Shown piece by piece: positions 16,981 to 25,646 of a stretch of DNA of 33,787 nt. Location of the stretch: contig JAAZOP010000432.1 in NCBI GenBank assembly GCA_012797735.1, positions 1 to 33,787 on the forward strand, in the 5' to 3' direction. The position numbers were made by a program, and so were the translations under genes. The DNA is from Myxococcales bacterium (GTDB lineage Bacteria > Myxococcota_A > Polyangia > DRWM01 > JAAZOP01). The notes below the pieces were generated by a model. The model was not told the origin of the DNA. It did no database searches and saw nothing but the letters and a program-made list of their open reading frames with translations. The first letter of the stretch is position 1. Each line of letters begins with the position of its first letter.

Positions 16981-18039
16981 TCAACTCCGCGGCGCGCGCG
17001 CCCCCGCGCGTCGCCGAACCGCCGCGGGGGCGACCTCGCCGGCGCCGCCGCGGCCGAGGCAGGCTTCCACGAACGCGGGGCCGGCGGCGAACTCGCGGTC
17101 GCCGTACAGGTCGAGGTACTTCTGCCAGGCCCCCTCGCAGCGGTCGCGAAGCAGGCAGGCCCGGCAGGCCGGCACCAGGCTCTTGAACTCGAGCCGCCGG
17201 CGTTGCCAGTTGAAACGCGCGGCGCGCGCCGACATCGTCTTGCGCTGGTGCCGCCACGTCACGCTCACGTCGGTCGCGAGGTCCCATCCCTCGCCGACAT
17301 ACCGGCGACGCAACCCGGGGTCCCGCAGGACCGCCCGCGGGTACTTGCAGTACGGGATGTCGCCGAAGTTGAGTGCCAGGCGGAACAGCGACTCGTTGAG
17401 CCGCACGACGCGCAGCAGGCTCGGCGTGACGAGCGAGAAGCGCGGGACCCAGGTCCGGTTCCCCTCCGCCAGGCGGCACGGCCGGATGAAGTTGAAGCGC
17501 ACGCCGGTCACGCCGAGGCCCGCCGCGAAACGCACGAACCGGTCGAGCCGCTCGACGTTCCTGCCATGCAGCACCGTGTTGAGCGACACGCCGTCCGGCA
17601 GGCGTCCCTGGCGCTCGGCGGCCACCAGGTTCCGCAGCGCCGCGACCTTCCGCTCGAACGAGCCGGGCCGGCGCGTGATGTGGTCCTCGACGCTCCGGGT
17701 GTGCGAGTGGATCGAGACGGCGACGCGCGTCACGCCGGCGTCGAGCAGCCGGTCGAGGAGGCCGGGATCGGCCAGGCGCGTCCCGTTGGTGCAGAGCGCG
17801 ATGCGGGCGAACCCGAGTTCGCGGGCGGTGCGGACGATCCGTTCCAGGTGGGGGTACAGCGTGGGTTCGCCGCCCAGGAAGCCGATCGAATCGGCGCCCT
17901 CGCGGCGCCGCATCCGGACCTCGGCCTCGACGACCGCCGGATCGGCCCAGCGCAGCTCCTCGGGGAGCGGGTCGCCGTTGGAGCAGAAGCGGCACCGCAG
18001 GTTGCAGGCCTTGCCGATGTTGACGTCGACGTTACGCAC
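16981..18039 (-). CDS. radical SAM enzyme with C-terminal auxiliary cysteines
   Basis: A radical SAM enzyme of 352 residues. KACNLRCRFCSNG gives Cys12, Cys16 and Cys19, and FLGGEPTLYPH is the SAM-binding GGE motif. Near the C-terminus, ACRACLLRDRCEG supplies a CX2CX5C motif followed by YLDLYG. The radical SAM half of the neighbouring fusion has ACRACLHRRHCRG and YAERFG at the same place, so the two appear to be paralogs. The start is GTG 18039, which overlaps the end of the SDR gene by 8 bases. The reaction and substrate are unknown. The compact operon suggests sequential or cooperative action with the other two radical SAM modules and nitrogenase-like complex C. Confidence 0.86.
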   Translation of the reverse strand: MRNVDVNIGKACNLRCRFCSNGDPLPEELRWADPAVVEAEVRMRRREGADSIGFLGGEPTLYPHLERIVRTARELGFARIALCTNGTRLADPGLLDRLLDAGVTRVAVSIHSHTRSVEDHITRRPGSFERKVAALRNLVAAERQGRLPDGVSLNTVLHGRNVERLDRFVRFAAGLGVTGVRFNFIRPCRLAEGNRTWVPRFSLVTPSLLRVVRLNESLFRLALNFGDIPYCKYPRAVLRDPGLRRRYVGEGWDLATDVSVTWRHQRKTMSARAARFNWQRRRLEFKSLVPACRACLLRDRCEGAWQKYLDLYGDREFAAGPAFVEACLGRGGAGEVAPAAVRRRAGARAPRS

Positions 18040-18814
18040 GGCGGGCCGCTCCGGCGGAGCCGCGGGCTCCCGGCGTCCGGCGCCGCGGGGCGCCGGACGG
18101 CGCCGCGTCGCGGAAGTCGTCCGAAATCAGCGTGCGGATCTCGAACCCCGGCCGGCGGGTGCGCGCGAGCGCCGCGCGCACGCCGGCGACGAAATCGCCG
18201 TGGCGGCACAGGATCCGCGCGCCGTGCGGGTCGAGCGGGTTGGGGCGGTCGTCGGGGCGCACCTCGGCCAGCCGCAGGCAGACGCAGGAGAACCCGTGGC
18301 GGTCGACGTAGAGGCGGCAGAGCGCCTCGCCGAAGACCTTCGAGACGCCGTACAGCGAGTCCGGCCGCGGCGACTCCTGCGCCTCGAGGAACGCGATCTT
18401 GCGGGCGGCGGAGAGGAACCGCCGCCTCCGGCACAGCTCCAGGAACGCCACGCGATGGCCGCCGATGGCCGACAGCGAGCTGCCGAACACGATGCGACGG
18501 ACGCCGGCGCACCGGGCGGCCTCGAGCAGGTGCAGCGTGCCGAGCACGTTGACCGGCACGATCTCGTCCGCGTTGTCGTCGGCGAACGGGTAGGCCGCCA
18601 GGTGGACGATCGCATCGATGCCGGCCAGCGCGTCCCCGATCGAATCGGGCCGGCGCAGGTCGGCGCGGATCGTCCGGACGCCGGGGACGATCGAACGGTT
18701 GAGGGCGACGAGTTCGAAGTCGGCGGCGAGGGCCCGGCGCAGGATGCCGCCCAGCCTTCCCGACATGCCGGTCACGCACACCGTCTCCCGCGCCTCCGGC
18801 CCGCCGCGCCGCAT
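18032..18814 (-). CDS. extended-type SDR, NAD-dependent epimerase/dehydratase-like
   Basis: A 260-residue short-chain dehydrogenase/reductase of the NAD-dependent epimerase type. It has the dinucleotide-binding VTGMSGRLGG at the N-terminus (Gly16, Gly19, Gly22) and HLAA around 71-74. FGSSLSA supplies the catalytic Ser region, and YGVSK (Tyr155, Lys159) is the catalytic YXXXK. Such enzymes oxidise, epimerise or dehydrate sugar-nucleotide, uronate or other hydroxyl substrates. Its C-terminus is Arg/Gly/Ala-rich and uninformative. It overlaps the next radical SAM gene by 8 bases, so it appears to be the first gene of the nitrogenase-like B/C operon. A strong promoter candidate lies just upstream. 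The specific substrate is not predictable. Confidence 0.87.
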   Translation of the reverse strand: MRRGGPEARETVCVTGMSGRLGGILRRALAADFELVALNRSIVPGVRTIRADLRRPDSIGDALAGIDAIVHLAAYPFADDNADEIVPVNVLGTLHLLEAARCAGVRRIVFGSSLSAIGGHRVAFLELCRRRRFLSAARKIAFLEAQESPRPDSLYGVSKVFGEALCRLYVDRHGFSCVCLRLAEVRPDDRPNPLDPHGARILCRHGDFVAGVRAALARTRRPGFEIRTLISDDFRDAAPSGAPRRRTPGARGSAGAARRA

Positions 18815-18825
18815 CGCCGCCCGGA

Positions 18826-18854
18826 AGACTAGGGCCGGGAGCGCAGCGCGTCAA
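18826..18854 (-). promoter_or_regulatory. sigma70-like promoter for the B/C operon
   Basis: Read on the - strand, TTGACG (18854-18849), a 17-base spacer and TAGTCT (18831-18826) form a near-consensus promoter. The -35 box overlaps the TGA of the upstream radical SAM-like gene. The predicted transcription start near 18819 is about 5 bases from the SDR ATG. No Shine-Dalgarno sequence fits in that leader, so translation may be almost leaderless. Confidence 0.55.
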
Positions 18855-20842
18855 CGCGAAGGACGGGCGAGCCATGCGGCGAGCCGGCGGGCCAGCTCGC
18901 GCACGCCGGCCTGCTTCTCCGGCGTGTCGAGCGGGGTGGTCTCGGCGAACCAGAGCTTGAGCGGTCCGTGCTCGACGAAAGCGGGGCCCGGGACGTCGGC
19001 CGGCGTCAGACGCAGGTCCAGCCGTTCCTTCCCGCGCCGCAGCGCCAGGGCCAAGCCGAAGGCGCCGTTCCCAGCGCGCGCCGCCAGGTCGTCGAATCGC
19101 CAGCCGGGCAGCGGCGAATCGGCGGAGGACAACAGCCGGGCCAGCCGGGCGCGCAGGCGCGGGGCCAGGGCCCGCAGGCGTCGCTCGAGCGGTGTGACGG
19201 CGCGGCGGACACCGGGAGCGCTCGGCCGCGGGCGCCCGCCGCGGTGGTTCCGGCGCGGTCCGGGGGACGGGGCGGGCGGCACCGCGCGCCGCACGCGCTC
19301 GAGCAGTTCGGTCGGATCGGCGGGCGGCGGGTCGCGCCGCGCCGTCTCGAGCGCCTCCAGCAGGAAATCGAGGACGTGCGGCCAGCGGTCGGGACGAGAT
19401 CGGAACAGCGCCGCCGCACGTCGGGCCAGCGGGTCGGCCGGCCGGCAGCCTGGCTCCTGGGCGGCGGTCAGGCGCCAGACCAGCTCGTAGTAGACGGCCG
19501 TGCGCGGGTCGAGGAAGCGCCACGGCAGTTCCACCTGGCGGGGGTCGCCGACGCAGCGACCGTCCCAGAAGAAGAAGCCGTCGAACGAATCGACCAGGGC
19601 GCCGTCCCGGGCGGCCAGCCGGGCGATCGCGGTCTCGGGGAGGACCTGGAGCTTGCTGCGCAACCGGCGCCATTCCATCCCGATCTCGGGGAAGGTGAAG
19701 CGTTGGAGCCGGCGGTAGTTGATCGCGACGTCGTCCAGCGTGGTCCAGGGCGTGAACAGGATCATGCCGAAGCTCTCGAAGCTGAACGTGTCGGGATACG
19801 CCTGCGCCCAGCGCCGGATCTGCTCGACCGCGCGGTCGACCTGCTCCGGCGTGATCCCCTTGTTGAAGCGTTCGTTCTCGCGCGCCGAGAAGTTCTCGAT
19901 GCCGGGGTTGTAGATGCGCAGCCGATGGCCGGCGCGCGCCAGGGCCGGCAGCTTCTTCGTGACCTGATCGGCGACGCGCAGCAGTTCGTCCACGCGGTAA
20001 GAGAACAGGAAACGGCTCGGGGGCAGGCCGGAGTCGAGCACCCCTTGCGCGAAGTCGCCGAACCGCAACGCGACCCGCGCGGCGCGGATCAGGTAGGTGT
20101 CGCCCGAGAAGCGGTCCGTCGTCGCCGCCGCGGCCCGGCACTGGCGCAGCGCCAGTTCGACCGGCGGCGTCTCGAGGCGGTAGACCAGCTCGCGCTTGCG
20201 GCAGAAGGCGCAGCCGATCGAGCCGACCCCCGCCGGCAGTTCGACGCCGGCGTAGAACGGATTGCGGGCCAACGGACGACCGTACAGGCAGACCGGGCCG
20301 CCGATCACCGCGATGTACGGCCGCGGCGGAGCCGCCCGACCGCGCGGCGGCGGGATCAGCCGGTTCTCGTACCGCGGTTCGACGGCGTCGAGCAGCCATC
20401 GTCCCCGCCAGGGATCCGCCGGCAGGCCGAGCCGTCGCGGCAGCCAGTCGGCCGGGCAGTACAGCGAACGCACCTCCGGATCGTCCCAGATCGAGATCAG
20501 GCGGAGGCCGGGAAAGGCCCCGGCGATGCGCCGCTGCAACTCCTCGCCGATCGCCTCGGAGAAGATCAGATGGCTGGGGCGGAACTCGCGGACCGCGCCG
20601 AGCAGCATCCGGGTCTCCGCCGGCGACGGGTGCACCGTGTGCCGGTCCAGATGGCCCGAGGTGTCGCGGGAGTAGAGGCCGGCGAACCGCCAGGCCGCCT
20701 CGACCCCCAGCGCGCGGGCCTGGCCCAGGAAGAACGGGAACATCTCGCTCTTGTCGCGACCGTAGGGATCGTCGAACAGGAATTCGACCAGCAGCAGCCG
20801 GAGCCGGGAAGCCGTGGTCCGCGGCGCAGCCCGAAGCGTCAC
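18851..20842 (-). CDS. radical SAM-like enzyme with altered cysteine spacing and recurring C-terminal domain
   Basis: A protein of 663 residues. An N-terminal Rossmann-like region (about 13-135, LRLLLVEFLFDDPYGRD) resembles the B12-binding domains of class B radical SAM enzymes. The core has a CX2C pair, Cys211 and Cys214 (GSIGCAFCRKRE). The residue four before Cys211 is glycine, so the usual CX3CX2C is not present. Cys185 (GGPVCLYGRP) is the closest upstream cysteine and would give CX25CX2C. Barrel-like segments RIYNPGIENF and GMILFTPWTTLDD follow. Residues about 555-655 are a clear copy of the small domain encoded at 48-476 (LKLWFAETTPLDTPEK). The start is GTG 20842, placed 6 bases after a candidate -10 box. 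Whether it is catalytically active is uncertain. Confidence 0.75.
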   Translation of the reverse strand: MTLRAAPRTTASRLRLLLVEFLFDDPYGRDKSEMFPFFLGQARALGVEAAWRFAGLYSRDTSGHLDRHTVHPSPAETRMLLGAVREFRPSHLIFSEAIGEELQRRIAGAFPGLRLISIWDDPEVRSLYCPADWLPRRLGLPADPWRGRWLLDAVEPRYENRLIPPPRGRAAPPRPYIAVIGGPVCLYGRPLARNPFYAGVELPAGVGSIGCAFCRKRELVYRLETPPVELALRQCRAAAATTDRFSGDTYLIRAARVALRFGDFAQGVLDSGLPPSRFLFSYRVDELLRVADQVTKKLPALARAGHRLRIYNPGIENFSARENERFNKGITPEQVDRAVEQIRRWAQAYPDTFSFESFGMILFTPWTTLDDVAINYRRLQRFTFPEIGMEWRRLRSKLQVLPETAIARLAARDGALVDSFDGFFFWDGRCVGDPRQVELPWRFLDPRTAVYYELVWRLTAAQEPGCRPADPLARRAAALFRSRPDRWPHVLDFLLEALETARRDPPPADPTELLERVRRAVPPAPSPGPRRNHRGGRPRPSAPGVRRAVTPLERRLRALAPRLRARLARLLSSADSPLPGWRFDDLAARAGNGAFGLALALRRGKERLDLRLTPADVPGPAFVEHGPLKLWFAETTPLDTPEKQAGVRELARRLAAWLARPSR

Positions 20843-20848
20843 GTCTCG

Positions 20849-20877
20849 ACGTTGAACCGGGAACGGGGGCGGGTCAA
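20849..20877 (-). promoter_or_regulatory. sigma70-like promoter predicting a leaderless GTG start
   Basis: On the - strand, TTGACC (20877-20872) is separated by 17 bases from CAACGT (20854-20849). Seven bases past the -10 box is exactly the GTG at 20842, so the mRNA would begin at or beside the start codon. No Shine-Dalgarno motif is present. The spacing is convincing, but the -10 matches TATAAT only at positions 2 and 6. Confidence 0.4.
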
Positions 20878-20900
20878 GACCGACGGCGGTCCCGGCGGCC

Positions 20901-23204
20901 TCACCGGCCGTCGCGGACGCAGCGCCAGTTCGCGGGGAACGGCTTGTCCGCCGGGCTCACATGGCCGCTGCTGAAGTTCACCTGCCAGACGCTCGGCGGG
21001 TCGAAGACCCAGGGGGTGGACGACCAGTACCACCCGACGGGCGTTCCCGGGAAGGCGACGGCGTCGATCGCGGGCGACCGGACGCGCGTGTCGAGGAGAC
21101 TGGCCAGTTCCTTCACGTCGGGCAGCCTCCAGTCGTCGAAGCCGGCCCACACCAGCGATGCGCAGTCGGACGCGGCCCGATCCCAGGTGTCCAGCGTCGC
21201 CGCGCCGGTGTCGCAGTCCCGCCCGGTCCGGCCGGCGGCGCAGCCCTGCCACACCAGCGCGGTCGCGGCGTCGAGAACGACCGGCTGGCCGGGCTCCGGT
21301 TCGTCGCGCCGGAACCGCCGCCACGGCGTCCCGGCCGCCGGCGCGCCGGGCGCTCCCCCGCGAACGCACCGGACGCCGTGGCGCTGGCCGCCGTCCGAGT
21401 AGCTCTGGTGGCCGGCGGCGAAATGGACGACCCAACCGACCATCGAACCCGCCGCGTAGAGCGACGACGACCAGAAGTAGTCGGACGTCGCCGGGAACAC
21501 CGCCGGGTCGACGGCGGGTCCGGACCGACCGTAGTCGATGATCGACAGGAGCTCGGTCGGCGACGGAAGGCGCCAGTCGTCGTGCCCCGCCCAGACCAGG
21601 CGGTCGCACCAGACGAGCGCTTCCGCGTAGGTCGCTTCGAGCCGGTCGCCGGTCGAGCAGTCGGCGCCGGACAACCCGGCCGGACAGCCCTGCCAGACCA
21701 GGTGCGTGATCCCGTCGGTGACGACCGGTTGACGCGTTCCGGTCCGGACGAGCGCATCGTTTCCCGCCGCCGGCGGCAGCCGGTCGCGCGGCCCGGGGGC
21801 GTTGCAGCGGGCGGAGCCGCACGAGCCCGGCGAGCGGCAGGCGCCCGCCACGCAGATGTCGTAGGAGAAGTCGGGTCGGGTCGCGAGGCGGCACGGGGTG
21901 CCGTCCGGTTGGACGCCCCAGTCGCAACCCCACCCCTCGATGCAGTCGGGCGTCGACGCGCGCCGGGCGCACTGGTCGTCGAGATCGGGCGGGGCGGCCC
22001 GCGCGCAGAACGCGTCGTCCCAGCCGGCGCCGTCGCAGTCCCAGTCGGTCGCGGAGCAGTCGAGACTCAGGGCGCCGGGGTGGACCCAGCCGTCGGCGTC
22101 GTTGCAGTCCCCCTGGTCCTCGCGGAACAGGTCGCCGTCGTCGTCGACGAACGGACGGACTGCGCGCGCGTCGGCGGGGCGGGAGACGAGCGGCACATCG
22201 TCGAAGGCCCAGGCGCGGTAGAAGTGCTCGACGCCGTCGGGCGCGGCCGGATCGCGGCACCCCTCCGCGCGGGTCCGGCAGACCACGACGGCCTCCGGAT
22301 CGTCGGGGCGCTCCGGAGGCACGTCGTCCCGGCGCAGGACGACGACGCCGGCCAGGTCGGGATCGGGCGGGTTCTCCCAGGAGAGTTCGATCCCCGTCCG
22401 GCCGGGGCGCGGGTCCGATGTCGCCGAGAAGCCGGACAACGCTGCCGGCGGCGTGACGTCGGTGGATCGACCGGAGGCGAAGGCGCCGGACGAGTAGTGG
22501 ATTCCCGAGCGGACGAAGACGGCGTAGCAAGAGTCCACTTCGTCCCGGACGGCGTCGTCGGTCCAGGAACGGGGTCCGCCCGGAGCGCCCGGCGGGAGAT
22601 CGATGCGCCGCTCGGCCCCGGCCGCATCCGGCGCGTCCTGGCACGCTCCGGCGAAGCGCAGGACGCGCACGAAGTCGACCCCCGCCGGGTCCGGCTCGTG
22701 CCAGGTCAGCGTGAGCCGTCCGCCCAGGCCGGGATCGGTGACCTGCAAGTCCGTCACGGGCAGAACGCCGACGTGGACCCGGGTCCTCCGTTCGACGGGC
22801 GGCCGTGCCGTCGCGTCGCCGAGGAACGCCGCGTAGAAGTACGTGCGTCCCGCCGTCACGCCGGAGTCGAAGATCGAGGCGCGGAACGGCCCGCGATGGA
22901 CCACGGCCGCGTCGCGGTCGTCCGGTCCGTCCGGGAACGCGTCCTCCCGGCGCAGCACCAGAAGGTGCCCGACGGTGCCGCCGTCCGGCGGCTCCAGGAC
23001 CAGCCGCACCAGCGAGCCGGTCCCCAGGTCCTCCGCCTCGAACGGGCGCCGGGGACTCGACGTCGGGCCGGCCAGGCGGTCCGCCGCGTCGGCGGCCGCC
23101 GGCCGCGTCGAACCCTCGGATCGATGCCCGCAGGCCGCCAGCGCGGCGCAGGCGGCCAGTCCGCCCAGGCACGCCCGGCCGGTCCAGGCGCCGCGTCCGC
23201 TCAT
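20901..23204 (-). CDS. large DUF1566 lipoprotein with calcium-loop motif (copy 1)
   Basis: A predicted envelope lipoprotein of 767 residues. The signal peptide ends in the lipobox LAAC, with the lipidated Cys25. Beta-rich, fibronectin-III-like segments follow, including SFSATSD and LSWENPPDPDL. DDDGDLFREDQGDCNDAD resembles MopE-type calcium-binding loops, and a cysteine-rich section comes next. Two C-terminal DUF1566 (Lcl C-terminal-like) repeats are marked by LVWQGC and WAGHDDWRLP, then WAGFDDWRLP. The function of DUF1566 is not established, but it is common on exported proteins. ATG 23204 overlaps the stop of the preceding paralog. Nothing directly connects it to the nitrogenase-like chemistry other than position. 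Confidence 0.85.
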   Translation of the reverse strand: MSGRGAWTGRACLGGLAACAALAACGHRSEGSTRPAAADAADRLAGPTSSPRRPFEAEDLGTGSLVRLVLEPPDGGTVGHLLVLRREDAFPDGPDDRDAAVVHRGPFRASIFDSGVTAGRTYFYAAFLGDATARPPVERRTRVHVGVLPVTDLQVTDPGLGGRLTLTWHEPDPAGVDFVRVLRFAGACQDAPDAAGAERRIDLPPGAPGGPRSWTDDAVRDEVDSCYAVFVRSGIHYSSGAFASGRSTDVTPPAALSGFSATSDPRPGRTGIELSWENPPDPDLAGVVVLRRDDVPPERPDDPEAVVVCRTRAEGCRDPAAPDGVEHFYRAWAFDDVPLVSRPADARAVRPFVDDDGDLFREDQGDCNDADGWVHPGALSLDCSATDWDCDGAGWDDAFCARAAPPDLDDQCARRASTPDCIEGWGCDWGVQPDGTPCRLATRPDFSYDICVAGACRSPGSCGSARCNAPGPRDRLPPAAGNDALVRTGTRQPVVTDGITHLVWQGCPAGLSGADCSTGDRLEATYAEALVWCDRLVWAGHDDWRLPSPTELLSIIDYGRSGPAVDPAVFPATSDYFWSSSLYAAGSMVGWVVHFAAGHQSYSDGGQRHGVRCVRGGAPGAPAAGTPWRRFRRDEPEPGQPVVLDAATALVWQGCAAGRTGRDCDTGAATLDTWDRAASDCASLVWAGFDDWRLPDVKELASLLDTRVRSPAIDAVAFPGTPVGWYWSSTPWVFDPPSVWQVNFSSGHVSPADKPFPANWRCVRDGR

Positions 23205-25486
23205 GGCGTCGCACTCCGCACGCAGCGGACGTAGCACGGCAGGGTCCGGTCGAAGTTGGCCACGTGCCCGCTGGAGAAGTTGACGTGCCACGCATGGGTG
23301 GACGGTCCGCCGGCGTAGCGCAAACCGGTCCAGTACCAGCCGATCGGCGTGGCCGGGAACGCCGCCGGGTCGATCGACGGCGACCTGCGCCTCGTGTCGA
23401 GGATGCTGTCCAGTTCCTTGGTGTCGGGCAGGCGCCAGTCGTCGAACCCGCCCCAGGCGAGGGACTCGCAGGCGGCTCCGGCCGCGTCCCAGTCGAGCAT
23501 CGCCGCGTCGCCGGCGGAGCAGTCGGGGCCGTGGAGACCCACGGCGCACCCCTGCCAGACCAGACCGGTCACGACGTCGGTCACGACCGGCTGGCCGCTC
23601 GCCGGCTCCGCCCGCGAGAACCGCCGCCAGCCGGCTCCACCGGCCGGCGGCGGAGCGCCGTCGCGGACGCAGCGGACGAACTGGCGCGCCTCGGCCGGCG
23701 AGCAGACGACGTTCCCGGAGTTGAAGTATCCCGCCCAGACCATCCGCGAACCGGCGACGTACGACGAGGAGGACCAGAAGTAGTCCGAGGTTCCCGGGAA
23801 GACCGCGACGTCCGCGGCCGGCCCCACCCGTCCGTGGTCGGCGATCGAAAGCAGCTCGTGGCGGTCGGGCAGGCGCCAGTCGTCGTGCCCGGCCCAGTCC
23901 AGGGCGTCGCACCAGGCCAGGGCCTCCCGCCAGTCCAGGGCGGCGCGTTCGCCGGTGACGCAATCGGGGCCGCTCGTCCCGGCCGGGCAGCCCTGCCAGA
24001 CGAGTCCGGTCCGCCGGTCGACGACGACCGGCTCGGGGCCCCCCGTGCGTTCGAACTCCGCGGGTCCCGCCGCCGGCGGCAGGCGGAAGTGCGGGCCGGG
24101 CGAGTTGCACGTCGCGTCGCCGCAGGTGCCGGGCGAGCGGCAGGCGCCGGCGGCGCAGATGTCGTACGAGAAGTCCGGATCGGTGACGAGCGTGCAGGGC
24201 GTGTGGTCGGGCAGGACATTCCAGTCGCACCCCTGGCCGGCGACGCAGGCGGGGGCGGACGATCGGTCGCTGCACGCATCGTCGAGCCAGGGCGGCGCGG
24301 CGGAACGGCAGAACGCATCGTCCCACCCGGCACCGTCGCAGTCCCAGTCCGTCGCCGAACAGTCCAGGCTGGGGGCGCCCGGATGAACCCGCGCGTCGTC
24401 GTCGTCGCAGTCGCCCTGGTCCTCCCGGAAACCGTCGCCGTCGTCATCGATCGGCCGGCGGGTCGTGCTCACCTCCGCCGGCGCGGAGGCGAGCGCGCCG
24501 CCGTCCAACGCCCAGACGCGGTAGCGGTACTCGACGCCGTCCCGGACGCCGGCGTCGCGGCAGCTCCCGCCCGGACCGTTCCACACGATGGCGGCGCGCG
24601 GGTCGTGCGGGCCGTCCGGCCAGTCGCGCTCGCGCCGGAGGACGAGGATCCGGGCGAGATCCGGGTCCGCGGGATTCGTCCACGACAGTCCGATCGACCG
24701 ATCCCCCGGCGTCGTGGAGGCGACCGCCGCCAGACCGGTCACCGCCGCCGGCGGGGTGGTGTCGGACGAGACGGCGTGCGCGAAGACGCCGGGCGCGTAC
24801 AGGTAGTTGGCCTTCGACCGGGCGAAGACCGCGTAGCAGTAGCGCACGCCGTCCTCGACCCGGTCGTCGCTCCAGGTCTGGGGTCGGCCGGGGGCCGCGA
24901 CCGGCAGGTCGATCCGGCGGCCGAAAACGGCGGGGTCCGGGTCATCGGAGCAGTCGCCGGCGAACCGCAGGATGCGGATCAGGTCGGTCGTCGGACTCGA
25001 CGGGTTCGTCCAGGACAGGTCCAGGCGCCGCCCGCGGCCGGGATCGGTCACGCGGAGGCCGGTCACCGGCCGCGGCCCGATATCCACCGCGGCGGCGGGG
25101 CCCGCGCGCCAGCGTGCGCCGTCTTCCGAGGAAAAAGCCGCGTAGCGGTACACCCGTCGCGGAACCGCTTCCGCGTCGAAGTACTCGACCTGCGGGGGGC
25201 CGCGGAAGACGATGACGGCCCTCCGGTCGTCGGGCCCCCGCGGGACGGCCTCCTCGCCGCGCAGGATCAGGACCTCGATCGGCGCGGGCGCACCCGGCGG
25301 GCGCTGCCAGGTCAACCGCACCACCGACCCGACCCCGAGATCGGTCGCCGAGAGCGTTCCGGGAGGTTCGTCCGATGTCGCGGAGGGCGCCCGGCCGCAG
25401 GCGAGGAGCAACCCCGGCAGGAAGAGTCGGAGCGCGGGCCGGACCGTCGTTCGCCACCTCCGTTCGACCCGCGGGTGCCGCGGCAT
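23201..25486 (-). CDS. large DUF1566 lipoprotein with calcium-loop motif (copy 2)
   Basis: A paralog of the downstream lipoprotein, 761 residues, with the same order of modules. It has a lipobox LLAC (Cys30), two or three fibronectin-like repeats (VVRLTWQRPPG, RLDLSWTNPS, GLSWTNPADPDL) and DDDGDGFREDQGDCDDDD. A Cys-rich region precedes paired DUF1566 repeats with WAGHDDWRLPD and WGGFDDWRLPD. The pair probably arose by tandem duplication and is translated from one mRNA, with an ATGA junction. The start was placed at ATG 25486, immediately downstream of a possible -10 box. It may bind calcium or a carbohydrate or protein ligand at the cell surface. That role is inferred from architecture, not from a recognised catalytic motif. 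Confidence 0.84.
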   Translation of the reverse strand: MPRHPRVERRWRTTVRPALRLFLPGLLLACGRAPSATSDEPPGTLSATDLGVGSVVRLTWQRPPGAPAPIEVLILRGEEAVPRGPDDRRAVIVFRGPPQVEYFDAEAVPRRVYRYAAFSSEDGARWRAGPAAAVDIGPRPVTGLRVTDPGRGRRLDLSWTNPSSPTTDLIRILRFAGDCSDDPDPAVFGRRIDLPVAAPGRPQTWSDDRVEDGVRYCYAVFARSKANYLYAPGVFAHAVSSDTTPPAAVTGLAAVASTTPGDRSIGLSWTNPADPDLARILVLRRERDWPDGPHDPRAAIVWNGPGGSCRDAGVRDGVEYRYRVWALDGGALASAPAEVSTTRRPIDDDGDGFREDQGDCDDDDARVHPGAPSLDCSATDWDCDGAGWDDAFCRSAAPPWLDDACSDRSSAPACVAGQGCDWNVLPDHTPCTLVTDPDFSYDICAAGACRSPGTCGDATCNSPGPHFRLPPAAGPAEFERTGGPEPVVVDRRTGLVWQGCPAGTSGPDCVTGERAALDWREALAWCDALDWAGHDDWRLPDRHELLSIADHGRVGPAADVAVFPGTSDYFWSSSSYVAGSRMVWAGYFNSGNVVCSPAEARQFVRCVRDGAPPPAGGAGWRRFSRAEPASGQPVVTDVVTGLVWQGCAVGLHGPDCSAGDAAMLDWDAAGAACESLAWGGFDDWRLPDTKELDSILDTRRRSPSIDPAAFPATPIGWYWTGLRYAGGPSTHAWHVNFSSGHVANFDRTLPCYVRCVRSATP

Positions 25487-25492
25487 GAGACT

Positions 25493-25521
25493 CTTCTACG
25501 GGAGGGGCCGCCGCGGCGCAA
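25493..25521 (-). promoter_or_regulatory. possible leaderless promoter for lipoprotein operon
   Basis: TTGCGC (25521-25516), a 17-base spacer and TAGAAG (25498-25493) are visible on the - strand. Six bases separate the -10 from ATG 25486, placing the predicted transcription start on the A of the start codon. The -35 is imperfect, but the geometry matches the candidate at 20849-20877. Confidence 0.35.
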
Positions 25522-25589
25522 GCGTGCGGCGCCCGGCCCGGGACGCCGGCATCGCCGGACGACGTGCGGGACGGGTCGCGGAGCTTCGG

Positions 25590-25615
25590 GAACCGCCGGC
25601 CGGCGCCGCCGGTTC
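25590..25615 (-). terminator. candidate hairpin after B12/radical SAM gene
   Basis: GAACCG-c-CGGC, a CGGC loop, then GCCG-c-CGGTTC form a 10-bp hairpin interrupted by one C-C mismatch. On the - strand it begins about 31 bases after the stop at 25647 and before the lipoprotein promoter. There is no T-run, so intrinsic termination is not certain. The rest of the 160-base intergenic gap has no other clear feature. Confidence 0.35.
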
Positions 25616-25646
25616 GGGGCGGGACCTCGTCGTCGTCGCGGCCGGT

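Noticed and set aside
15922-18039. A RiPP biosynthetic cluster
   Set aside because: SPASM-like radical SAM genes fit, but I found no short precursor peptide with a leader/core pattern and no dedicated peptidase or ABC transporter.
15490-18552. 1020-residue + strand ORF crossing several - strand genes
   Set aside because: It covers several genes with catalytic motifs and normal operon junctions, and its own translation is compositionally biased.
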